DNA of 64,000 nt from Archivesica marissinica (lineage: Eukaryota; Mollusca; Bivalvia; Venerida; Vesicomyidae): the NCBI GenBank assembly GCA_014843695.1, contig CM026390.1:98924362-98988361 (forward strand), in the 5' to 3' direction. Every line of letters begins with the position of its first letter. Within the stretch, counting starts at the first letter, position 1. Shown here piece after piece: positions 10,838-23,759 of this stretch. A model generated the notes under the pieces. The model was not told the DNA's origin. It worked only from the letters and a program-made list of their open reading frames with translations, and ran no database searches. Both the position numbers and the translations under genes were made by a program.

Positions 10838-13150
10838 GAAATGATTGAGTTGTGAAACCAATATAGAAATGATTGTGTTGTGAAACCTATGTAGAAATGA
10901 TTGGGTTGTGAACCCAATATAGAAATGATTGGGTTGTGAAACCTATGTAGAAATGATTGGGTTGTGAAACCAATATAGAAATGATTGGGTTGTGAAACCT
11001 ATATAGAAATGATTGGGTTGTGAAACCAATATAGAAATGATTGGGTTGTGAAACCTATATAGAAATGATTGGGTTGTGAAACCAATATAGAAATGATTGG
11101 GTTGTGAAACCAATATAGAAATGATTGGGTTGTGAAACCTATGTAGAAATGATTGGGTTGTGAAACCTATGTAGAAATGATTGGGTTGTGAAACCAATAT
11201 AGAAATGATTGGGTTGTGAAACCTATATAGAAATGATTGGGTTGTGAAACCTATGTAGAAATGATTGGGTTGTGAAACCAATATAGAAATGATTGGGTTG
11301 TGAAACCTATATAGAAATGATTGGGTTGTGAAACCTATGTAGAAATGATTGGGTTGTGAAACCTATATAGAAATGATTGGGTTGTGAAACCAATATAGAA
11401 ATGATTGTGTTGTGAAACCTATGTAGAAATGATTGGGTTGTGAACCCAATATAGAAATGATTGTGTTGTGAAACCTATGTAGAAATGATTGGGTTGTGAA
11501 ACCAATATAGAAATGATTGGGTTGTGAAACCTATGTAGAAATGATTGGGTTGTGAAACCAATATAGAAATGATTGTGTTGTGAAACCAATATAGAAATGA
11601 TTGGGTTGTGAAACCAATATAGAAATGATTGGGTTGTGAAACCTATATAGAAATGATTGGGTTGTGAAACCAATATAGAAATGATTGGGTTGTGAAACCA
11701 ATATAGAAATGATTGGGTTGTGAAACCAATATAGAAATGATTGAGTTGTGAAACCTATGTAAAAATGATTGGGTTGTGAAACCAATATAGAAATGATTGC
11801 GTTGTGAAACCAATATAGAAATGATTGGGTTGTGAAACCTATGTAGAAATGATTGGGTTGTGAAACCAATATAGAAATGATTGTGTTGTGAAACCTATGT
11901 AGAAATGATTGGGTTGTGAAACCAATATAGAAATGATTGGGTTGTGAAACCAATATAGAAATGATTGTGTTGTGAAACCTATATAGAAATGATTGGGTTG
12001 TGAAACCAATATAGAAATGATTGTGTTGTGAAACCTATATAGAAATGATTGGGTTGTGAAACCAATGTAGAAATGATTGGGTTGTGAAACCAATGTAGAA
12101 ATGATTGGGTTGTGAAACCAATATAGAAATGATTGGGTTGTGAAACCAATATAGAAATGATTGGGTTGTGAAACCAATATAGAAATGATTGGGTTGTGAA
12201 ACCAATATAGAAATGATTGGGTTGTGAAACCAATATAGAAATGATTGGGTTGTGAAACCAATATAGAAATGATTGGGTTGTGAAACATATGTAGAAATGA
12301 TTGGGTTGTGAAACCTATATAGAAATGATTGGGTTGTGAAACCAATATAGAAATGATTGGGTTGTGAAACCAATGTAGAAATGATTGGGTTGTGAAACTA
12401 ATATAGAAATGATTGCATTGTGAAACCTATGTAGAAATGATTGGGTTGTGAAACCAATATAGAAATGATTGGGTTGTGAAACCTATATAGAAATGATTGG
12501 GTTGTGAAACCAATATAGAAATGATTGGGTTGTGAAACCTATGTAGAAATGATTGGGTTGTGAAACCAACATAGAAATGATTGGGTTGTGAAACCAATAT
12601 AGAAATGATTGGGTTGTGAAACCAATATAGAAATGATTGGGTTGTGAAACCTATATAGAAATTATTGGGTTGTGAAACCAATATAGAAATGATTGGGTTG
12701 TGAAACCAATGTAGAAATGATTGTGTTGTGAGACCAATATAGAAATGATTGTGTTGTGAAACCTATATAGAAATGATTGGGTTGTGAAACCAATATAGAA
12801 ATGATTGGGTTGTGAAACCAATATAGAAATGATTGTGTTGTGCAACCTATATAGAAATGATTGTGTTGTGAAACCAATATAGAAATGATTGGGTTGTGAA
12901 ACCAATGTAGAAATGATTGGGTTGTGAAACCAATATAGAAATGATTGGGTTGTGAAACCAATATAGAAATGATTGGGTTGTGAAACCAATATAGAAATGA
13001 TTGGGTTGTGAAACCAATATAGAAATGATTGGGTTGTGAAACCTATGTAGAAATGATTGGGTTGTGAAACCTATGTAGAAATGATTGGGTTGTGAAACCT
13101 ATGTAGAAATGATTGGGTTGTGAAACCTATGTAGAAATGATTGGGTTGTG
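10838..13150. repeat. 28-bp tandem array (GAAATGATTGGGTTGTGAAA)
   Basis: About 82 copies. Two main unit types, 'ccaatata' and 'cctatgta/cctatata', are interspersed, with rarer changes (tgtgttg, ccaac). 28 is not a multiple of three, so open frames on the minus strand pass through all three phases of the unit. Confidence 0.95.
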
Positions 13151-13159
13151 AGTATATAT

Positions 13160-13819
13160 AGAAATGATGGATGTTAGATATACATGACCGATGTAGAAGG
13201 GATTGGGGTCATGAAGTCTGCATGACTGTCTGTATAACATATTTAAGTTCTGGTCATTTTCGATATTAAGCCAAGTTATTAAAGTTGCCATATATATGCC
13301 ATAAGCTTTTAGCTTTCAGTTCAATCCACATATCACGATATAAATGATTGTTTCTTTATATTTCTCAATGTATATTACATGTATTCCTGATAAATAAATA
13401 TGTTTAAACCAACTGTCTGTATTCTTAAACAACATCTTGTCCTTCAAATAATTCTCATTTTTTCTAAGTTCCTGAGCTTCATGAGAATTTAGGATTGAGT
13501 TTGATTTAGTGTCACTGGCCTTCCAAATTACACAGGGATATAATTCCACAGTAGGAAAGAATGAGATATATGGCATGAATTATTCACTATGGAATCAGGG
13601 AAATGGTGCTGTATATATAGGTAAGCATAGTGATTGACTAGCCTGCTGTGAATACTATTTACAAGCTCTGTTTCTCCTCTGTAAAGTTTTATTTAATTAA
13701 TTATTGTGATTGCATTTGTAGTGTTATGTATCTCTTATATTGATTTTCTTCATCAGTGCAAGTTAATTTAAACATGATTACTGTTCTCGTTTGTTTTGTT
13801 GATCCGTCTAATAATATTT
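13160..13819. other. Unique intronic sequence
   Basis: AT-rich. A minus-strand frame of about 85 codons (13316-13576) has no recognised domain and I do not call it. Confidence 0.4.
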
Positions 13820-14072
13820 CAGTAAACCCTTCTAATCCTGACCCCCTCTAATCTGGAATCCCCTCCAAACTGGATTTTTCTCCAGTCCCATAATTCGTCC
13901 CTTCTCTTTTAATTGTAATAAAAAGTAACTCTAAGCCCCTTATTTTAGTGTTCATATGTCATACTGTTAATACATGTATTAAATATAAAAAACCCTCTAA
14001 TAATCTGGAAACCCCTCTAAACCGGACTTTTTATCCAGTCTTGAAAGAGTCCGGATTAGAGGGGTTTCACTG
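13820..14072. mobile_element. MITE with CAGTRAAACCC..GGGTTTCACTG ends
   Basis: The left end CAGTAAACCCTTCTAATCCT and the right end TCCGGATTAGAGGGGTTTCACTG are imperfect inverted repeats. Internal sub-repeats of 'cctctaatctgga' and 'ccagtc' are present. These ends resemble widespread Tc1/mariner/pogo-derived MITEs. A decayed relative lies at 51296-51721. Confidence 0.6.
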
Positions 14073-14074
14073 TA

Positions 14075-14569
14075 TTCTGCCTCAGTCAAACTTCAACAAT
14101 GTTTCCGACAAAAGTGTGATTTTGTGTGTGATATATTTGAAACAAGTTGAATGAAGAAGATAGGCCCAAGGGAGTTGGAGAAAGTACTTAACCAGAAAAG
14201 ATTGTATTGATTTGGAGCTAAATATTACCCCTTAAACCGACTCTGAACAGACCTCCAGGATCGAGAATCAATACTACATAACACCTACCATGCTTTGCAA
14301 GTAGAATTGCAAGTTATAATTTGAATAAAATTGATCTGATTGAACAACTAAACAGTTGGAGAAATATTGATTTTAATTATGAGATGGCAACTGATGTCAT
14401 TGATCTATACTAGTCTAAAGCCAGCAACATATAGGCCATACTACAAGGAATTGAGAACATTTAGCTGTAGCAATCACTCTCTCACACAGAAGATGAACAC
14501 CTGTATTACTATTGCACACCTTACTACTGCTGCTGTCACAGTGACCAAGTTATTTGTTCACTTGCATTC
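14075..14569. other. Unique intronic sequence
   Basis: No gene or element recognised up to the first diverged units of the next array. Confidence 0.4.
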
Positions 14570-15905
14570 AGTCTGTTACTTTCATTCCTAGGGATGTTGT
14601 TCACTTGCATTCAGTCTGTTACTTTCATTCCTAGGGATGTTGTTCACTTGCATTCAGTCTGTTACTTTCATAATTCCTAGGAATGTTGTTCACTGTGGTC
14701 AGTCTGCTACTTTCATTCCTAGGGATGTTGTTCACTGTGGTCAGTCTGCTACTTTCATTTCTAGGGATGTTGTTCACTGTGGTCAGTCTGCTACTTTCAT
14801 TTCTAGGGATGTTGTTCACTGTGGTCAGTCTGCTACTTTCATTCCTAGGGATGTTGTTCACTGTGGTCAGTCTGGTACTTTCATTCCTAGGGGTGTTGTT
14901 CACTGTGGTCAGTCTGCTACTTTCATTTCTAGGGATGTTGTTCACTGTGGTCAGTCTGCTACTTTCATTTCTAGGGATGTTGTTCACTGTGGTCAGTCTG
15001 CTACTTTCATTCCTAGGGATGTTGTTCACTGTGGTCAGTCTGGTACTTTCATTCCTAGGGATGTTGTTCACTGTGGTCAGTCTGGTACTTTCATTCCTAG
15101 GGATGTTGTTCACTGTGGTCAGTCTGGTACTTTCATTCCTAGGGATGTTGTTCACTGTGGTCAGTCTGCTACTTTCATTTCTAGGGGTGTTGTTCACTGT
15201 GGTCAGTCTGGTACTTTCATTCCTAGGGATGTTGTTCACTGTGGTCAGTCTGCTACTTTCATTTCTAGGGATGTTGTTCACTGTGGTCAGTCTGCTACTT
15301 TCATTCCTAGGGGTGTTGTTCACTGTGGTCAGTCTGCTACTTTCATTCCTAGGGGTGTTGTTCACTGTGGTCAGTCTGCTACTTTCATTCCTAGGGATGT
15401 TGTTCACTGTGGTCAGTCTGCTACTTTCATTCCTAGGGATGTTGTTCACTTACTTTCATTCTAGGGATGTTGTTCACTGTGGTCAGTCTGGTACTTCATT
15501 CCTAGGGATGTTGTTCACTGTGGTCAGTCTGCTACTTTCATTCTAGGGGTTTGTTCACTGTGGTCAGTCTGCTACTTTCATTCCTAGGGATGTTGTTCAC
15601 TGTGGTCAGTCTGGTACTTTCATTCCTAGGGATGTTGTTCACTGTGGTCAGTCTGCTACTTTCATTCCTAGGAATGTTGTTCACTGTGGTCAGTCTGGTA
15701 CTTTCATTCCTAGGGATGTTGTTCACTGTGGTCAGTCTGGTACTTTCATTCCTAGGGGTGTTGTTCACTGTGGTCAGTCTGCTACTTTCATTCCTAGGGA
15801 TGTTGTTCACTGTGGTCAGTCTGCTACTTTCATTCCTAGGGATGTTGTTCACTGTGGTCAGTCTGGTACTTTCATTCCTAGAGATGTTGTTCACTTGCTT
15901 TCAGT
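14570..15905. repeat. 42-bp tandem array (GTTGTTCACTGTGGTCAGTC)
   Basis: About 31 copies. Edge units read 'cacttgcattcagtctgtt' and interior units 'cactgtggtcagtctg(c/g)t', so the edges are an older variant. 42 is divisible by three and both strands stay open for about 275 codons; this is periodicity, not coding. Confidence 0.95.
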
Positions 15906-16059
15906 CTGTTACATTCATTCCTATAGAATGTTGTTATTTACTATGCATAGAACAAATCCCCTGGGCAAACAAATAGATCTGAAAAAGCGATGTGTCCATT
16001 ATACAAACCATTATAGGAAACTAGTGATTCTGTATGAAATTACACAAGTTTCAGGAATA

Positions 16060-16226
16060 GTTTATACAAATTTATTTTAGCTTGATTGCAAAACATGATT
16101 TTTACAAAGTTAGATTAAACTCTAAAAAAAAAATTAAATCCATCGCCATGGGTGACAGAGAAGAGGCAATGTGGAATTTAAGTGCCTTTTGCACCTGAAG
16201 CACAACTGCGTTATCACGACTTCCAC
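16060..16226 (-). mobile_element. Internally deleted tRNA-derived SINE with target-site duplication
   Basis: Same family as 45256-45491 and 57373-57600: the minus strand begins gtggaagtcgtgataacgca and ends in the tail 'gcaatcaagctaaaataaat'. An 11-bp direct repeat TTTCAGGAATA flanks it (16049-16059 and 16227-16237). About 70 bp of the body, including the B-box region, are missing. Confidence 0.8.
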
Positions 16227-16274
16227 TTTCAGGAATAATTGTTTGATAGTGCTGTTTCATTGCATTTACTTTAC

Positions 16275-16712
16275 ACTAGTGACTGTACTGATCACACATG
16301 ATATATTGTTGTACATTCCTCACACATGAGATATCGTTGTACATTCCTCACACTGGTGACTGTACTGTACATCAGTTGTGCATGTATGTTTTGTACACTA
16401 GTGACTGTACTGTACATCAGTTGTGCATGTATGTTTTGTACACTAGTGACTGTACTGTACATCAGTTGTGCATGTATGTTTTGTACACTAGTGACTGTAC
16501 TGTACATCAGTTGTGCATGTATGTTTTGTTGTGTGTTGTTGTTGTGTGTCGTTTTGTACACTAGTGACTGTACTATACATCAGTTGTGCATGTACGTTTT
16601 GTACACTAGTGACTGCACTGTATATCAGTTGTGCATGTACTTTCTGTACACTAGTGACTGTACTGTACATCAGTTGTGCATGTATGTTTTGTACACTAGT
16701 GACTGTACTGAT
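16275..16712. repeat. 45-bp tandem array (CTAGTGACTGTACTGTACAT)
   Basis: About nine copies, interrupted at 16520-16555 by a (tgtgtgttgttgt) insertion. Edge units carry 'gatcacacatgaga' or 'gatcagacttgaga' instead. Confidence 0.92.
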
Positions 16713-16882
16713 CAGACTTGAGAAATCGTTGCACCTCTCTCACAATAATGACAGTTAAGCTGGGGGTATTATAACTAAGTTTCTTGGCATCAACAGGATA
16801 TATTATGTTATATATATATTATGTACCGTGCAGACACAATGCCTGAGTGTAATACCTTGTAACTGTTGATCATACATGAAAT

Positions 16883-17092
16883 TTATATGAGTACACTATT
16901 TACCTCTAAGACATTGTTTATATGAGTACACTATTTACCTCTAAGACATTGTTTATATGAGTACACTATTTACCTCTAAGACATTGTTTATATGAGTACA
17001 CTATTTACCTCTAAGACATTGTTTATATGAGTACACTATTTACCTCTAAGACATTGTTTATATGAGTACACTATTTACCTCTAAGATATTAT
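16883..17092. repeat. 35-bp tandem array
   Basis: Six nearly identical copies containing TATATGAGTACACTATTTAC and ctctaagacattgtt. Confidence 0.95.
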
Positions 17093-17116
17093 TTTAAGTC
17101 ATTGTTTACCTTTAGC

Positions 17117-17371
17117 TTTAATTTAAACTTTATTTATTTTACAACGATTGCGAAGCAAGTTTTAACAAACATTCTCTCGTAACTCTTGTTGGCGCAGATG
17201 AAAGCGTATATGTGGTCATTCGTGTGGGAGGAAACCAGAGTACCTGGAGAAAACCCATCTATCCGATCTGGCGACCACCGTACCATCTCACATACTTCTC
17301 GGTCCGAGTATCCAACCCGGGTTGCATTAGTGAGAAGCGAGTGTGCTAACCACTGCGCTAATCAGACACCT
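17117..17371 (-). mobile_element. tRNA-derived SINE with head gattagcgcagtggtta
   Basis: Minus strand: A-box-like gattagcgcagtggttagca, a body containing ttttctccaggtactctggt and cctcccac, and the tail gcttcgcaatcgttgtaaaa. Short flanks 'tttagc' (17111, 17372) may be a target-site duplication. The tail is shared with the SINE at 57373 and the fragment at 28230. Confidence 0.75.
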
Positions 17372-17377
17372 TTTAGC

Positions 17378-18116
17378 ATAATTGCTTATCAATTGATTTA
17401 TATGGCTATACTGCTATGTTTGCGGAACAAACTGGGCCTGGCCTCTCAAAGCATGGAACAAGAGATACTTGATTAAAATACTCTTGTACACTTTTGATCT
17501 TATTATTGAATGAGGAATTTCAATTTTGTCTGACAATGTATGAGGATTTTCAATTACAATTCTGTCTGGCCTAAGAATATGAAGCAACCAATAGTTTCCT
17601 TCAATTCCAATGAAAATTGTTTCATCTGCCATTATAAGCTGACAAAGAGATTGGTTCAAATTAATTATATGGTGACAATCATCCTAATTTGTTTTACGGA
17701 ACCTTTCCCGGATAAATTTGTCTTGTAAATACACACCCTACTGCCTACTAATGACCATTGAGGTCTGTAAGTGTTCACTCAACTTAGTTACAGTTATTTT
17801 CTCAGTGAGCTAGCTATATTCAGAAAACATTTAGCTATCTGGGCACTAAGTATAGGATATAGGCCGAAAGCGATCCAATATGCAAATTATTGGACTGTGT
17901 GAGGCGCGTAATATTTTACATATTGGATCGGTTTGATGCTTATATCTTGCTTAAAACACACACTTATATAACATGATCTTACTAATTAAAATTGTTAGTT
18001 TCGTACATTTACCCATAGGATTTGATATAATCTGAAAGTTCAAAGGTATGACGTCACGACAGAATACAGAAATGTTATTGTGCTTTTACTGGTATTAGTC
18101 AGCTAGGTTTCTATAT
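17378..18116. other. Unique intronic sequence with a small palindrome
   Basis: At 17869-17932 'cgatccaatatg' and 'catattggatcg' form inverted arms around about 40 bp. Otherwise nothing recognised. Confidence 0.45.
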
Positions 18117-20830
18117 GGGGTCATTACAATGAGAGACATAGGTCAGTTACTTCCTCTGAATTCTCCCTAATAGAAGATAGGTCTTCTTAAGTGGTTTCCT
18201 CTGTTTTTATCATTGTTTCCTTTGCACAACATGCTATCAATTTTTATCCACTCTCTCTCAACTTATAATTATTAAATTATTATATCCTACAATTATTATA
18301 TCTATAAAAACAAATGATTTTGATAAAATCACATTTATAATGATGATGCCACAACATCTGGTTAGGGAACAACAGTAAAAACAAAGGATTCCAACTAAAA
18401 GGACCGATATACATTTTGGGATAAATCAGACATTATCTGCCAAGGGAGGTAATAGACAAACCGAAGTTTCTCATTTACTTAGCAAGTCCGACACACTCGT
18501 GAACTACACAAGCAAGTAGGCACACTCATGAACTACACAAGCAAGTCGGCACACTCGTGAACTACACAAGCAAGTCGGCACACTCGTGAACTACACAAGC
18601 AAGTCGGCACACTCGTGAACTACACAAGCAAGTCCGGCACACTCGTGAACTACACACGCAAGTCGGCACACTCATGAACTACACAAGCAAGTCCGGCACA
18701 CTCATAAACTACACAAGCAAGTCGGCACACTCGTGAACTACACAAGCAAGTCCGGCACACTCGTGAACTACACAAGCAAGTCCAGCACACTCGTGAACTA
18801 CACAAGCAAGTCCAGCACACTCGTGAACTACACAAGCAAGTCGGCACACTTGTGAACTACACAAGCAAGTCGGCACACTCGTGAACTACACAAGCAAGTC
18901 CGGCACACTCGTGAACTACACAAGCAAGTTGGCACACTCATGAACTACACAAGCAAGTCCGGCACACTTGTGAACTACACAAGCAAGTCGGCACACTCAT
19001 GAACTACACAAGCAAGTCCGGCACACTCGTGAACTACACAAGCAAGTCCAGCACACTCGTGAACTACACAAGCAAGTCCGGCACACTCGTGAACTACACA
19101 AGCAAGTCCGGCACACTCGTGAACTACACAAGCAAGTCTGGCACACTCGTGAACTACACAAGCAAGTCGGCACACTCGTGAACTACACAAGCAAGTCGGC
19201 ACACTCAGGAACTACACTAGCAAGTCCGGCACACTCGTGAACTACACAAGCAAGTCGGCACACTCGTGAACTACACAAGCAAGTCGGCACACTCGTGAAC
19301 TACACAAGCAAGTCCGGCACACTCGTGAACTACACAAGCAAGTTGGCACACTCATGAACTACACAAGCAAGTCCGGCACACTCATGAACTACACAAGCAA
19401 GTCGGCACACTCATGAACTACACAAGCAAGTCCGGCACACTCGTGAACTACACAAGCAAGTCCAGCACACTCGTGAACTACACAAGCAAGTCCATCACAC
19501 TTGTGAACTACACAAGCAAGTCGGCACACTCGTGAACTACACAAGCAAGTCGGCACACTCATGAACTACACAAGCAAGTCGGCACACTCATAAACTACAC
19601 AAGCAAGTCCGGCACACTCATGAACTACACAAGCAAGTCGGCACACTCGTGAACTACACAAGCAAGTATGGCACACTCGTGAACTACACAAGCAAGTCCG
19701 GCACACTCGTGAACTACACAAGCAAGTCGGCACACTCGTGAACTACACAAGCAAGTCCGGCACACTCGTGAACTACACAAGCAAGTCCGGCACACTCATG
19801 AACTACACAAGCAAGTCGGCACACTCGTGAACTACACAAGCAAGTATGGCACACTCGTGAACTACACAAGCAAGTCCGGCACACTCGTGAACTACACAAG
19901 CAAGTCCGGCACACTCGTGAACTACACAAGCAAGTCCGGCACACTCGTGAACTACACAAGCAAGTCGGCACACTCGTGAACTACACAATGCATAAAAATA
20001 TTCAAAGTAATAGTATTTGCATAGTATTTGTTAATTGCGAATATATTCAATGAAGAGTGCCACATTCACTGAAGATGATGATATGTACAATTCAAGTCCA
20101 GTAACTCTTACTTAAACTTTAGCAAAATTATCATCCTTAATGAGAGACATCTGTAATTTTCTATTACCTCCCTTGGCAGATAAAGTCCGAGTTATTCCAA
20201 AATGTGAATAGGTCCTTTTAGTTAGAATCCTTTGTTTTTACTGTTGTGCTCTAACCAGATGTTGTGGTATGATAAATGGGATTTTATCAAAAACGTGTTA
20301 ATTAAGTGATAACATTATTTTACAAATAAGTATATACTATATATAACTTGCATATACTGTAGGAGCTCTGTTGAGATATAGTAATTTAATGATCATAAGA
20401 AGTGATAGTGGGATAACATTGCTAGCATGTTGTGCAAAGGAAACAACGAGAAAAACAGAGAAAAACACTTAATCCTTTCTCTCATAGAAGCACCTCTTGA
20501 TGCCATTGCCAATACGAAATACATTGACAAAGTAGTAGCCAAACCAATGTTCATAATAAAGGCCAGAATCTCATGTAGTCCCAGTAATATCTATGGCGGT
20601 GGGATAGATATGGCCACTACTTGTCCACTGCATGATAGCTAAATAGCTGTTGTTTGTATGGAGATATAGTAGTATATTAACCTAAATCTCTATGAAGGAA
20701 AACACTTAATAGGACCTATCTATTTTTATGGGAGTATTCAGGGGCAGTAACTGACACTTAATATGACCTATCTATTTTTATGGGAGTATTCAGGGGCAGT
20801 AACTGACCGATGTCTCTCATTGTGTACTAG
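18117..20830. mobile_element. Large inverted-repeat element enclosing a minisatellite
   Basis: The left arm (about 18117-18465) and the right arm (about 20150-20830) are reverse complements. Paired blocks include 'ttacctcccttggcagata' / 'tatctgccaagggaggtaa', 'gttgtgcaaaggaaacaa' / 'ttgtttcctttgcacaac' and 'aatgagagacat' / 'atgtctctcatt'. The right arm is longer, through an extra segment near 20480-20690 and a 52-bp duplication at 20703-20806. The arms bracket the array at 18482-19988. It could be a foldback-type transposon; no transposase seen. Confidence 0.7.
18482..19988. repeat. 29/30-bp tandem array (CACACTCGTGAACTACACAA)
   Basis: About 51 copies, varying mainly at aagtcggc / aagtccggc / aagtccagc. 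It occupies the centre of the inverted-repeat element. Confidence 0.95.
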
Positions 20831-22355
20831 CATGAAAGCAGTGATCAAAGAATTATTGTGCTGTGTGTTTTATAGTGCAACTTCTCACTGTCATCTCCTG
20901 TTCTATATTTGGAATGTGTTTTCGCGGTAATTGTATCACGCTCATTAGTAATCATCGAACATCTTCTTTGCTTAGGTTTATTGATCAAAACCTAGACAAC
21001 AAACCTGAACATGTTCAATAGACAGTCGGAATTGTTCGAAAATGTCATCACACAATTGTATAATGACATTATTTCATTAATGTGTTTGTGTTTGTGTTGT
21101 TCAAATGTGTTCAAATGGAAAATGAAATGATAATTCATTTGCAGTCTTATGATAAAATTACCAATAGCTTTACTACCACTTACAAATTTATTGGCAGTTT
21201 TCAACATTTATACCATTTTGCTTCGATAATTGGTCTATTTTATACATACGCACACTCGTGAATCAGTTGTATAACGTAATAGAATTACATCATCCAACCG
21301 ATTCATTAAATTGTCTGTGTCTGATAGATGTTTTCATAGTAACATGGGCGTATTAAAGTTGTCCAGAAATACGTAATTACACATGCACACTAACACAGAG
21401 TGTATTTTTCGGGTTGTTACACCTATTTGCGAGCACTGCTGATTCAGAGAAATAAATGAAACAAAGATTTGTCCAGCAAGAAGAAAGTTGAACATTTTCT
21501 CTCAGATTCAAAGATTAACAGAGTTGGCAATAAAACATGTGTCCTCGTGGCCAGAATTTGTCCGACATACAGAGTGTAGTTTTCGGGTATTTGTTTACAC
21601 CCATTTGTGAGCACTGGCATGACACAGAAGCTCTTCAATAACAAATGCACAGAAGACCAAGGTCATGATAATTTCACTGTCCAGTTACATTTATAATGAA
21701 ATCATTGATTCGTATAATAACTTTAAATGTAGAATCACAATATTGAATTCACACAAGTTGAAACACTTTTAGGTGTTGACCACACACTGGAAATCACAAG
21801 TACAGCAAGTAATGCTATTCATTACTGTATCGTCTTCTGAGGATGACTGTTTTTTCAGTGTGCTGACTTTTTGCTATAGTTCCCGGTTACAACTCCAAAC
21901 CTTGCCTCGTTTAGTAATACCCGGTACCAACTCATTGATTTTGTTCATCATTTTTTACAACTAGACCGAACACCATTTCATTAGTGATTTTCAGCGAACT
22001 TCAAGAACCGGAAATACAAACATTATTGTAATGGTTACCATGTTTGTTAACAATTGAAGTTTATTTCATGGTAACCAGATCTCATTTGCAAATCAGAATA
22101 ATCTTTATCTACCGCTGTGTGTGGTCAGTTTTGGGAGAAAATGCACAATGATTACACTGCTTCTAGCATGTGTTAGCACTTTTAAGATTAGTGTCATCAC
22201 CCCACATAGACAGCATTTTCAAGATAATCAACTAATCATAACTTTCATATTTACTTTCAAGTTTTCACCTATGCATTCAATTTTTTTGACCGTCTTAGAT
22301 TGAGTTCAACTTTAATATTCTTGATAATTGTATTGCAATATATTGCATATTTCAG
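20831..22355. other. Unique 3' part of intron 1
   Basis: AT-rich sequence. Two related segments, 'cagagtgtatttttcgggtt' (about 21396) and 'cagagtgtagttttcgggta' (about 21570), each followed by 'cacc(t/c)atttg(c/t)gagcactg', are a dispersed duplication. No exon recognised. Confidence 0.45.
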
Positions 22356-23529
22356 AGCCACCAAAGAGGACTATATGATGAATGGAAGACAGTTCCGTTT
22401 GTGGATAACCCAGATGACTCGGGAGATATGTTTGGCGAATATGTTAACAAATTAGGTAACCCTGAAAATACTAACAATTACCAACAGTTGTATGAGAAAC
22501 ATAACAAAGAACATGGTATAGTGATTGGTGATGGGAATTATAGTAATGATATTAATGAAAGTTCAGAACATCGACTTGGAGATGTGGATAAAAATATTAA
22601 TCCCGTTGAAGGTGGACTCGAAGATATGACAACTAATTGGTCAGAAGGTCAGGTCAAAAGTGGGAAGAAACATAGGAGAGATAGAGAGAATAGGAAAGGC
22701 ATCAGGCATCATAAATCTGTGAAGAAGGAATTGTCTGAAGATGAAAAGGGAGAAAAGGTTTTGATCAGAGAAAAACGGATAAAGAACCAGAATAGCAAAA
22801 CGATTACTGAAAATCATGATGAAAATAATTATAATGGAGATGGTATTGACATAGACAGATTTTACAAAGAGCACCCAAATTTTGAGTCAAATGCCGCAAC
22901 AATTTCCGACAACATGAAAGTGGAAACGTATACCAGCACACCAGTTAACTATGCAACTAGCCGTAATACAGAGAGTAGTACAAGTACAGATGTTGTTCAG
23001 AGTGATAGTGAAGATGATGCCTATATGAAAATTAAGTTTGATAATGAAGATGTTGATGATGATCAGTCAGAAGTAGGCTTGGAAGAAAGTAAGTCTGGAG
23101 ATGAAAGTAACAAAGCATTCGTAGATTATTATAATTACTATGATAAAACCGAGGACAGCAGTTACAGCAGCAGTGAAGAAACAGCTGAACAGGATATACA
23201 GAATCAAACACCATATGACTGGTTCCAGCAGTATGACAGGATGTATGGCGACCAGCCAGCACAATCTGAGACACAGTCTGAAAAATCAGCAGAAGGTAAT
23301 ACTTCTTCAGAAGATAAACATGATCAAAATAAGTACAACAAAGCGATAGAGGACAAGAGGTATGTGACAGGTGATAAAGATAACATACCAAAGACTGACA
23401 TAGAACCTAGCACTAGTCCAAACCCACCCACACCGAAGAAAGACATGAAATCAACTGTTACGCAGCCTGCATATCCGCAATGGAAGGAAAGGGTTGAAAC
23501 ATGGAACTTGATAGAATCTAAACCTATTG
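22356..23529 (+). CDS. FSTL5: Exon 2: long acidic, disordered N-terminal region of the FSTL4/5-like protein
   Basis: The exon opens after TATTTCAG (AG at 22354-22355) with SHQRGLYDEWKTVPF and encodes 391 residues (36-426 of the joined protein). It ends at ...NLIESKPI plus one base before GTAGGT, a phase-1 donor that fits exon 3. The composition is rich in Asp, Glu, Ser, Asn and Lys with no hydrophobic core, so it is probably disordered. Visible features are N-glycosylation sequons (NYS, NES, NWS, NTS), a basic patch KKHRRDRENRK and a furin-type site R-E-K-R (codons at 22767-22778, residues 173-176). Vertebrate FSTL5 has only a short linker between signal peptide and follistatin domain, so this segment looks like a lineage-specific expansion. 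Reading past the donor adds a hydrophobic tail and a stop at 23624. Assignment to the gene rests on frame continuity. Confidence 0.75.
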
Positions 23530-23759
23530 GTAGGTGGTGGGATGTTTGGTGTTGTGCTTATACTAATTTAATTCTAATTTTCTTTTTTATTTTATTCTTC
23601 TTATCTTTCTGCCAAAATGTATGAGTTGAGTAACACAGAGCTTCAAAACTTTCTAGACGATATTGGTCTCGCCTCTTCCCACATTATTTTAATATCCCCC
23701 CTTCAAAATGAAAACGCTTTCCAAATAAAATTGGCACACAGAAGCATTTGCAACTACTG

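Noticed and set aside
14631..15546. Open frames of about 270-290 codons on both strands
   Set aside because: A 42-bp array is open in several frames at once; that is a sign of periodicity, not coding.
18482..19988. Possible CRISPR array (regular about 30-bp repeats)
   Set aside because: There are no unique spacers; units are directly contiguous, and the context is eukaryotic.
20427..20642. A 71-codon plus-strand frame starting MLCKGNNEKNREKH
   Set aside because: It lies in the right arm of the inverted-repeat element; the N-terminal part is the reverse complement of left-arm sequence, so it is repeat-derived.
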